Assembly (NCBI GenBank): GCA_937871605.1
Contig: CALMRM010000129.1
Location: 1-6,384 of the forward strand
DNA length: 6,384 nt
DNA from: an uncultured Terriglobus sp.
Lineage (GTDB): Bacteria > Acidobacteriota > Terriglobia > Terriglobales > Acidobacteriaceae
Reading direction: 5' to 3'
Shown here in pieces: positions 1 through 5,156 of this stretch (the stretch's first letter is position 1; each line of letters begins with the position of its first letter). The notes below the pieces were generated by a model. That model saw only the letters and a list, made by a program, of their open reading frames with translations, ran no database searches and had not been told where the DNA came from. A program made the position numbers and the translations under genes.

Positions 1-441
1 CGGGGTGGTCACATCTGCCGCGTGGAAACACTAGGGGGCCGGTACCTCTACGGCATTAAAGTGTATACATCCGGCGAAACGTTCGACCTCTGCCCAGCGG
101 ACATCTGTCAAACGGCCAGAGGCGAGTCGCTGAACACAAATGCTACCAACCAGTCCCCCGCGGGTGGTGCCTGTGTGCTGGAGGCTGCAAAGGCAGGGCT
201 GAAGGTAGAGGGCTATACGCCACCCACAGGGGTCATGACGGCCATCGAGCGGATTGTGCAAGCAGCGGGCATTGATGTGGGCGGAGTGGAGTACATGGTC
301 GATGATCGCGACGGCGAGATCTATTATTACGACGTGAACGCATTGTCGAACTTTGTGGCGGATGCGCCCCGTGTCATCGGCTTCAATCCCGTGGAAAACT
401 TGGCGGATTACCTGGAGGCTGAGGTGTTTCGTGCCCGCTAA
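1..441 (+). CDS. ATP-grasp domain protein, C-terminal part (5' truncated by window)
   Basis: Frame 1 is open from the first base to a TAA at 439-441, giving 146 residues of the C-terminal end of a longer protein. The fragment reads like the last part of an ATP-grasp fold of the RimK/glutathione synthetase kind: a beta-rich stretch (RYLYGIKVYTSG), a helix with TAIERIVQAAGID, then GGVEYMVDDRDGEIYYYDVN. In that segment Glu97 and the DVN triad (Asp111, Asn113 of the fragment) sit where ATP-grasp enzymes place their magnesium ligands. Such enzymes join a carboxylate to an amine or thiol through an acyl-phosphate; the substrates here cannot be read. The 3' end overlaps the start of the flavin monooxygenase gene by 11 bases, so the two are probably made together and work in one pathway. 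The ATP-grasp call is fairly sure; the exact family is not. A GTG at 22 is merely internal. Confidence 0.8.
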   Translation, partial: RGGHICRVETLGGRYLYGIKVYTSGETFDLCPADICQTARGESLNTNATNQSPAGGACVLEAAKAGLKVEGYTPPTGVMTAIERIVQAAGIDVGGVEYMVDDRDGEIYYYDVNALSNFVADAPRVIGFNPVENLADYLEAEVFRAR

Positions 442-1480
442 CAGTCCCCTACGCTTCGGCTACTGGACGCCGGTCTTTGGTGGCTGGCTTCGCAATGTAG
501 AAGATGAAGGCATGGAAGCCAGCTGGGCTTACGTAAGCAAGCTGGCGCGCCGTAGTGAGCAGATTGGATTCGATCTCTCGCTGATTGCGGAACTCAATCT
601 GAACGACATCAAGGGAGTGGATGCGCCCTGTCTGGATGCGTGGTCCACGGCAGCGGCCCTGGCGGCAGTGACGGAACGTTTGGAGTTGATGGTGGCTGTT
701 CGACCAACGTTCCATTCTCCTGCGCTCTTTGCGAAGCAGGCTGCGACTGTAGACCGGATCAGCAATGGCCGGCTTGCCTTGAATGTGGTGTCTTCCTGGT
801 GGGAGCAGGAGGCAAGGATGTATGGCGTCGATTTCGAACATCACGACGACCGGTACGGCCGCACATCGGAGTGGCTCGACGTGGTGGAGCGGCTGTGGCA
901 CGAGCCGTGCGTCTCCCATGCAAGCAAGTACTACCGGATTGAAAATACCGTGCTCGAGCCCAAGCCGGTGCGTTCGCCAAGGCCGCCTATCTACGCAGGA
1001 GGAGAGTCAGAAGCGGCCAAAAACCTTATCGCGCAGAAATGCGACGCCTATGTCATGCACGGCGATACGCCGGAGCATGTTGCTACAAAGATTGCAGACA
1101 TGAGCGAGCGACGGGAACGCCTGGGACTCGGTCCCATGCAGTACGGCGTGGCGGGGTATGCCATTGTGCGAAACTCCGACGGCGAGGTCCAGGCCGAAGT
1201 GGACCGCATTACGGATGTGCAGAGTAATGCGAAGGGCTTTGCCAACTATCAGCAGTGGTTAAAGGGTACGCAACTGGAACAGAGCATGTCGATCAAGGAG
1301 TACTCGGTTTCGAATCGTGGCCTGCGGTCGGGCCTGGTTGGAACACCCTCGCAGGTGCAGGACCAGGTTGCACGGTTTCGTGCGGCCGGTGTCGACCTGC
1401 TGCTGCTCCAGTTCAGCCCGCAGGCAGAGGAAATGGAACGCTTCAGCGAACAGGTGATCTCCACGGGCGTTGCAGCTTGA
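431..1480 (+). CDS. LLM-class flavin-dependent monooxygenase (SfnG/SsuD-like)
   Basis: A 349-residue luciferase-like (Bac_luciferase fold) enzyme, a normal length for the family. Such enzymes use reduced FMN and oxygen to oxidise small substrates such as sulfonates, sulfones or amides. Family signs: N-terminal strand FGYWTPVFGGW (9-19); SNGRLALNVVSSWW (111-124), matching the usual xNGRxxxNxVxGW block; HDDRYGRTSEWLDVVERLW (138-156), the usual H-x2-RY-x-R-x2-E-(x)n-LW block; PPIYAGGESEAA (185-196); and the C-terminal GLVGTPSQVQDQVARF (301-316). I chose the GTG at 431: the protein then begins VPANSPLRFGYW, as relatives do, and GAGG at 421-424 lies 6 bases upstream. The same frame is open back to an ATG at 353, but that stretch overlaps the ATP-grasp gene and does not look like the family. 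The overlap suggests translational coupling. Dimethylsulfone or alkanesulfonate are only analogies; no ssu or sfn transport or reductase gene is visible, and the natural substrate is unknown. Confidence 0.9.
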   Translation: MPANSPLRFGYWTPVFGGWLRNVEDEGMEASWAYVSKLARRSEQIGFDLSLIAELNLNDIKGVDAPCLDAWSTAAALAAVTERLELMVAVRPTFHSPALFAKQAATVDRISNGRLALNVVSSWWEQEARMYGVDFEHHDDRYGRTSEWLDVVERLWHEPCVSHASKYYRIENTVLEPKPVRSPRPPIYAGGESEAAKNLIAQKCDAYVMHGDTPEHVATKIADMSERRERLGLGPMQYGVAGYAIVRNSDGEVQAEVDRITDVQSNAKGFANYQQWLKGTQLEQSMSIKEYSVSNRGLRSGLVGTPSQVQDQVARFRAAGVDLLLLQFSPQAEEMERFSEQVISTGVAA

Positions 1481-1539
1481 GTGCACCCGCTACCATGGTC
1501 TGCAAGGAAGCGTCTCAACAGAGAAGGGGTTGAAGTCTC

Positions 1540-1998
1540 ATGCGTAAGCTATGGTTTGCTGCTGTAAGCGCGGTGTGTGTTTGTACCGCCTGGGCCGCTC
1601 GGCCGTCGGCGTTTGGCAATCAATCCAAACCGCTGAAGGCGACGGTGCAGATCCTCGCAATCAGTAGCTCGTCCAGGCAGAGCTTCGCGGGGAACCAGGA
1701 TGTGTATCTCGCTGACGTGGAGCTGAAGGACGGGTCGCATCAGTTTGCGCGGTTGATCGATCAGTATCCCGGCTTTGCGCTGCCCATCCGGACGTCGTTG
1801 CTGAACAACAGGACACCCCTTATGTTGCAGGTGACACGGGAGCCTGAGTGCGACATCCGAGGCGCACAGATTTATTTAGCCCAAAGCGGCAGCGCCGTCT
1901 TCAACGGCAGTGTAAGAGATTCCCTCGAGAGCCGTGTAGACCAGGTTGTCCCCTGTTTCAGGACGTTGCACCAGACGATACGCGTGCCCAAGCAGTAG
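1540..1998 (+). CDS. Small secreted protein of unknown function
   Basis: 152 residues that I do not recognise. It begins with a clear Sec-type signal peptide: MRK, a hydrophobic stretch (LWFAAVSAVCVCTAWA), then a likely cut after Ala19 or Ala20. The cysteines at 13 and 15 do not fit a lipobox. The mature part (about 130 residues) looks beta-rich, with short amphipathic strands such as ATVQILAISS, DVYLADVELKDG and PLMLQVTRE, and two cysteines (104 and 139) that could form one disulfide outside the cytoplasm. AAGGGG at 1524-1529 is a Shine-Dalgarno 10 bases before the ATG. It follows the monooxygenase by 59 bp, so it may belong to that transcript or have its own promoter. Its stop is only 14 bp from the end of the convergent SGNH hydrolase. 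Signal peptide plus ribosome site make it a credible gene; function open. Confidence 0.75.
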   Translation: MRKLWFAAVSAVCVCTAWAARPSAFGNQSKPLKATVQILAISSSSRQSFAGNQDVYLADVELKDGSHQFARLIDQYPGFALPIRTSLLNNRTPLMLQVTREPECDIRGAQIYLAQSGSAVFNGSVRDSLESRVDQVVPCFRTLHQTIRVPKQ

Positions 1999-2012
1999 GG
2001 CGATTTACACCA

Positions 2013-3362
2013 TTACTTCTTCCGGAAGAGCTTCAGGTTGACGGCTGCACCCATGGCGGCATAGCCCTGGTCTGAAGGGTGCAGGTGATCCCCGTGGTCG
2101 TACTTGGCCAGCAACTGCGTGGGGTGTTCGGGGTCTCGCGTGACTTTGTCGAAGTCCACAACGCCGTCGAACTCCTGACTTGTACGAAGGAAGCTGTTGA
2201 CGTTTTGGCGGATGCGCTCGCCTTCGGCACTGAAGTACTTGGCCCCCTCGTAGGGAAGAATCGTGGCGACAATAAACCGGACGCCCTGTGCATGGGCGCG
2301 ATGTGCCAGGGTCGTGAACGCATCTATGAGTTGCTGCTCCGTGATTGCGTCCGACGGAGAACGGTTCATATTTCCGATGTCGTTAATTCCCTCCAGCATA
2401 ACGACATACCGCACGCCCGGCTGACCGAGCACCTCACGGTCGAAGCGGTCGAGCGCGCTTGGTCCGGCACCCTCATGCAGGATGCGATTGCCGCCGATGC
2501 CCTCGTTTACGACCGAGAGAGCCGCAGTCTTTTTGTTGGCTGCCAGCAGCGGCGCAAGGATGTCAGGCCAGCGGCGGTTTGTCTCTGTTGTGGACCCCGC
2601 GCCATCGGTGATGGAGTCGCCGAGGGTGACGACTGCGTTGGACTTACGCGTGCTGTCTACCTCGATGCGCTTGAGGAAGTACCACGAGGTGGCCTGCGCA
2701 ACAGCCCCACTTGCTTCACTGCCAAAGCCGCTGCCGGTTGAGTTGTTGGCGCTCTGCAGTATGGCCTTGTTGCCGAGCGGCCCGGTGGCAGCGGCGCGCA
2801 CGTCTGGCACGCCTAGGCCCGGCGATGGGGCGGTTGGCGGTAGGAACTGTTCGGCGGTGCCGTGGTCCCCCGGTGCGATATATGTGGTGGTGTAAGCGGA
2901 CGCGTGAAACGTAATCGTGGGCAGCTCCTGCGCTGGCAGGACCATCGAGATTTCCACATCCGAAAAAATCGGCACGGTCTCGACGACTGCGTCCGTTGTA
3001 GCGGTCTGGCCCGGAGCAATCGTGGTTGCGGCCTCCCCTCCAAATAGAAGGGTGCGATCGGTATTGGGGAGGATGCGGCTACCGGCAGACTGAAAGGCGA
3101 GGTGCACCGAGTCGATGCGCAGCGGCGTTGTCCCGAACTCATTGCTCAAGGTGACCCGGATGCGCTTGCCGCCCTGGCTGAGATGAACGACTTGCCGCAG
3201 GGTGACCTGCTGTTTCCCAAGGGACGTCGCAGCGGTATTCGCTGAGGCAGGCAGGGCTACCACGGCTGTGCCCCACGTTGCGAGCCACTTGTTGGATTGG
3301 GCTTGGGCCAGGGGCTGCAGCGCAGTGGCGGCGGCAAGCAAGAGCAACGCAGCAGATCGCAT
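2013..3362 (-). CDS. Secreted SGNH/GDSL-type esterase
   Basis: 449 residues. Residues 1-21 are a signal peptide (MRSAALLLLAAATALQPLAQA, likely cut after AQA). Residues 24-235 form a beta-rich N-terminal region (starting KWLATWGTA, with VTLRQVVHLSQGGKRIRVTL) that accompanies the catalytic domain in this family. The SGNH domain fills about 240-449: block I GDSIT (nucleophile Ser250), block II NEGIGGNR (oxyanion Gly near 290-291), block III GIND (Asn327) and block V DHLH (Asp425, His428). All catalytic residues are present, so it should be active. By overall layout it resembles the XynE-like group, some members of which are acetyl esterases acting on plant polysaccharides; that substrate is inferred. 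It probably works in the periplasm or outside. It is transcribed away from the sigma factor operon and towards the small secreted protein. No Shine-Dalgarno precedes the ATG, but a TACAAT box lies 6 bases upstream. Confidence 0.93.
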   Translation of the reverse strand: MRSAALLLLAAATALQPLAQAQSNKWLATWGTAVVALPASANTAATSLGKQQVTLRQVVHLSQGGKRIRVTLSNEFGTTPLRIDSVHLAFQSAGSRILPNTDRTLLFGGEAATTIAPGQTATTDAVVETVPIFSDVEISMVLPAQELPTITFHASAYTTTYIAPGDHGTAEQFLPPTAPSPGLGVPDVRAAATGPLGNKAILQSANNSTGSGFGSEASGAVAQATSWYFLKRIEVDSTRKSNAVVTLGDSITDGAGSTTETNRRWPDILAPLLAANKKTAALSVVNEGIGGNRILHEGAGPSALDRFDREVLGQPGVRYVVMLEGINDIGNMNRSPSDAITEQQLIDAFTTLAHRAHAQGVRFIVATILPYEGAKYFSAEGERIRQNVNSFLRTSQEFDGVVDFDKVTRDPEHPTQLLAKYDHGDHLHPSDQGYAAMGAAVNLKLFRKK

Positions 3363-3368
3363 GCCGCG

Positions 3369-3374
3369 ATTGTA
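3369..3374 (-). promoter_or_regulatory. Candidate -10 box of the SGNH hydrolase (leaderless start)
   Basis: On the minus strand the sequence is TTACAAT followed by CGCGGC and then the ATG. TACAAT is close to the sigma-70 consensus TATAAT, and its distance puts the expected first transcribed base at or next to the A of the start codon. No GGAGG-like site occurs in the preceding 25 bases, which agrees with a leaderless message. No good -35 hexamer is visible 16-18 bases upstream. This rests on motif and spacing only. Confidence 0.45.
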
Positions 3375-3425
3375 AGCCGTTCGTCACGCAGTTGGGCGTA
3401 CTGCCTGCGCCGCAACAAGACGCAA

Positions 3426-3454
3426 GGGAACTGTTCGAGTGTCTGTCGCGTACA
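3426..3454 (+). promoter_or_regulatory. Candidate ECF-type promoter (GGGAAC-N17-CGTACA)
   Basis: GGGAAC at 3426-3431 matches the GGAAC core typical of -35 elements of ECF sigma factors. After 17 bases comes CGTACA at 3449-3454, which has the CGT core common in ECF -10 elements. Transcription would begin near 3460, just before an in-frame ATG at 3462 and about 158 bases before the preferred start. ECF genes often read their own promoters, so this could be the autoregulatory site. The motif is short and could occur by chance. Confidence 0.3.
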
Positions 3455-3561
3455 GCACTCCATGGGTACGCTCACCATTCCGATGGCATCCTTTGCAGTT
3501 CAGACACCACGCTGGGTAGAAAGCACAGCCGCGCAACGCTGCGAGCAGGCCACAAACGACG

Positions 3562-3577
3562 CGCTGCCCGTGCAGCG
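3562..3577. repeat. Short inverted repeat, 6-bp stem with 4-base loop
   Basis: CGCTGC, loop CCGT, GCAGCG: a perfect 6-bp GC-rich stem lying 12 bases before the TACACT hexamer. It sits where a -35 element would be, so it could be an operator or a small leader hairpin if transcription starts upstream. There is no T-run, so it is not a terminator. Confidence 0.3.
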
Positions 3578-3589
3578 TGATGCTCGCGG

Positions 3590-3595
3590 TACACT
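3590..3595 (+). promoter_or_regulatory. Possible sigma-70-like -10 hexamer before the sigma factor
   Basis: TACACT matches five of six bases of TATAAT and lies 22 bases before the preferred ATG. It would give a leader of about 16 bases that still contains AGAGG. No recognisable -35 lies at the right distance, so the call is weak. Confidence 0.25.
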
Positions 3596-3617
3596 GCTGC
3601 CACCCTTTCAAGAGGTG

Positions 3618-4304
3618 ATGGTGCCACGCCCAAGCGGTGAGACAGTGCGGTTTGAGGCAGACCCGGCCAGCGCTCCCACGGCTGCCCTAGCAAGTCCTGT
3701 CCATACGGCAGAGGTGGACGCGCTGCATCGGCTGGTAGCAGCCTGCATGCACGGCGACTCGGCCGCATGGCAGCAGCTGGTGGTGGCGCAGCACCGCCGT
3801 GTGTACGGCATGTGCTACCGGTTCACGGGATCACCGACCGATGCGGAGGATCTGACGCAAGAGGTCTTCCTGAAGGTGTACCGCAACCTGCACGGTTTCG
3901 ACCCGATGAAGGGAGCGTTCACCCTGTGGCTGACCACGCTGACGCGAAACTTGCTTGTCGATCACTTTCGCAGGACGCGCCAGGATCGCTCCACCGATTC
4001 GCTCGATGCGCCCGTCCACGAGGACAGCGACGGCATTACCCTGGTGGACCGGCTGGCGGATACGCGACCCGGGCAGCTGCAGCGGGTCGCGCAGATGGAG
4101 TTGCGGGTGCGCGTGCAGCATGCGTTAAAGCAGTTATCTCCAGAACTGCGAGAAGCCGTCATTCTGCGCGACCTGCAGGATATGGATTACAAAGAGATTG
4201 CCCAAGTGCTGCGGATTCCTGAGGGCACTGTGAAGAGCCGGATTAGCCGCGGCCGGGGAGAACTGGCCCGCATGTTGGGACGCTCAGAAGGGCGGGTAAT
4301 GTAG
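3618..4304 (+). CDS. ECF RNA polymerase sigma factor (RpoE-like)
   Basis: 228 residues from the ATG at 3618. A variable N-terminal tail (1-33) precedes sigma region 2 (about 34-121), with DAEDLTQEVFLKVYRNL (75-91, core polymerase binding and -10 recognition) and TLTRNLLVDHFRRTR (107-121). An acidic linker follows (125-160). Region 4 (about 161-220) carries LSPELREAVILRDLQDMDY and the helix-turn-helix YKEIAQVLRIPEGTVKSRIS (191-210) that reads the -35 element. Both regions are intact. AGAGG at 3611-3615 is only 2 bases from the ATG but 5 from the GTG at 3621, so translation may really start at the latter; upstream in-frame ATGs (3462, 3483) lack ribosome sites. It heads a three-gene operon, and the next gene is its anti-sigma factor, which begins immediately after the TAG stop. 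Which genes it controls cannot be read here. Confidence 0.93.
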   Translation: MVPRPSGETVRFEADPASAPTAALASPVHTAEVDALHRLVAACMHGDSAAWQQLVVAQHRRVYGMCYRFTGSPTDAEDLTQEVFLKVYRNLHGFDPMKGAFTLWLTTLTRNLLVDHFRRTRQDRSTDSLDAPVHEDSDGITLVDRLADTRPGQLQRVAQMELRVRVQHALKQLSPELREAVILRDLQDMDYKEIAQVLRIPEGTVKSRISRGRGELARMLGRSEGRVM

Positions 4305-5156
4305 GTGACGAATGAAACGGACAGCGTTGGATCCACACAGGCCAGGCGTATGAGCCGCCTGACGTGTGCCCAAGTCGAGAGCATGCTTTTGGACGCTGCG
4401 GACGGCCTGTTGCTGCCTGACGAACAGGCGCACTTTGAACGGCACCTTACAGAGTGCCCGCACTGCACGCGCCTTGCTGCAGAACTGCGGCAGGGTGGTG
4501 CGTGGCTTGACGTGCTGAAGGAAGCGCCGCCGGTGCCGCCTGCGGACCTGGTGACTCGCATCCTGGCCAAGACCTCAGGAGATGTCGCGAACTCTACCGA
4601 GTTTATGGCGCAGGCGGCGCACGCTGCCTCGCTGTTTGGGGATAGCCGTGCCAGAGTGCTGCCGTTTCGCGTACCTGCCGGTATGCAGCAGCCGCGCACG
4701 CGTGTGCAGCGATGGGTCTACACAGTCAGCCAGCCGCGGTTTGCGATGACGGCAGCCATGGCCTTCTTCTCCATCGCGCTGACGCTCAACCTGGCGGGGG
4801 TACGACTGACCGCACTGCGCCCGGGTGATCTGCGACCGGTCAATCTCAAGAAAAAATACTGGGCTGCGAACAGTCGTGTAGTGCAGTATTACGACAATCT
4901 ACGCGTGGTGTATGAACTGGAGTCGCGTGTGCATGAGCTGCAGCGGGATAGTGACGACACCACGCCGCGTCATGGCCTCGTGAGCAGCCCGCCTAAGGGC
5001 GAGCCGCAGCGCGAGGCACCTGCAGGAGCACCGCACAGCAGTCTTCCTGCTGGGGAACGCAGGCAGAAGACGTGGCGGTCGCACAGTGTGCAACGGACAG
5101 CAGAAGCGCAGGGCACCAGCATTTCCCAGAGCGGTAACAGAGGAGAGCAGGCATGA
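4305..5156 (+). CDS. Membrane-anchored zinc-finger (zf-HC2) anti-sigma factor
   Basis: 283 residues from GTG at 4305, directly after the sigma stop and in the same frame; AGAAGGG at 4286-4292 lies 12 bases before it. The N-terminal cytoplasmic part holds a ZAS/zf-HC2 zinc finger: Cys21, then HLTECPHC giving His47-x3-Cys51-x2-Cys54. Such domains clamp the cognate sigma factor, so the target is almost surely the upstream ECF protein. One transmembrane helix lies at about 146-168 (FAMTAAMAFFSIALTLNLAG). Beyond it a helical, possibly coiled-coil stretch (190-215, YYDNLRVVYELESRVHELQ) leads into a disordered tail rich in Pro, Ser, Gln and Arg (217-283), expected outside the inner membrane. That tail may sense a signal or be a protease target. 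The Cys/His set could also make it redox-sensitive, as in RsrA, but this is not shown. Its TGA overlaps the next ATG (ATGA). Confidence 0.88.
   Translation: MTNETDSVGSTQARRMSRLTCAQVESMLLDAADGLLLPDEQAHFERHLTECPHCTRLAAELRQGGAWLDVLKEAPPVPPADLVTRILAKTSGDVANSTEFMAQAAHAASLFGDSRARVLPFRVPAGMQQPRTRVQRWVYTVSQPRFAMTAAMAFFSIALTLNLAGVRLTALRPGDLRPVNLKKKYWAANSRVVQYYDNLRVVYELESRVHELQRDSDDTTPRHGLVSSPPKGEPQREAPAGAPHSSLPAGERRQKTWRSHSVQRTAEAQGTSISQSGNRGEQA
5140..5145 (+). promoter_or_regulatory. Ribosome binding site of the third operon gene
   Basis: GAGGAG lies 7 bases before the ATG at 5153 and 10 before the next in-frame ATG at 5156. The better spacing favours 5153, which also gives the ATGA overlap with the anti-sigma stop. 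Confidence 0.65.

Larger units (their letters stand above)
3363..3617. other. Divergent intergenic region between SGNH hydrolase and ECF sigma operon
   Basis: 255 bp between two divergent starts. It holds the TACAAT box of the hydrolase near its left end, an ECF-like promoter candidate at 3426-3454 facing right, a short GC-rich inverted repeat at 3562-3577 and a TACACT -10-like hexamer at 3590-3595. The + strand frame of the sigma factor stays open through the whole region, so an N-terminally longer sigma protein starting at ATG 3462 or 3483 cannot be excluded, though neither has a ribosome site. I see no RNA gene here. Confidence 0.6.

Noticed and set aside
353..430. Longer N-terminus for the monooxygenase from ATG 353
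   Set aside because: The extra 26 residues overlap the ATP-grasp gene in another frame and do not look like the family. The GTG at 431 has a ribosome site and gives the expected N-terminus.
1470..1496. TTGCAG-N15-TACCAT as a promoter for the small secreted protein
   Set aside because: The spacer is too short and both hexamers are imperfect. It is no better than chance in a 59-bp gap.
2018..2029. Perfect 12-base palindrome TCTTCCGGAAGA between the convergent genes, considered as a terminator
   Set aside because: It has no loop and no T-run, and it lies inside the last codons of the hydrolase (encoding FRKK). No convincing terminator is visible in the 14-bp gap.
2079..2741. 220-codon open frame on the + strand inside the SGNH hydrolase gene
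   Set aside because: It lies wholly antisense to a gene with all catalytic motifs. Its translation resembles no family and it lacks a ribosome site, so it is a by-product of GC-rich codon use.
4187..4699. 170-codon open frame on the - strand across the sigma/anti-sigma junction
   Set aside because: It is antisense to two well-supported genes, rich in Arg, Ser and Cys in the manner of shadow frames, with no recognisable domain.
4305..5156. Anti-sigma tail considered as a separate small gene
   Set aside because: The frame is continuous from the zinc finger through the transmembrane helix to the tail, with no internal ribosome site that would support a separate start.
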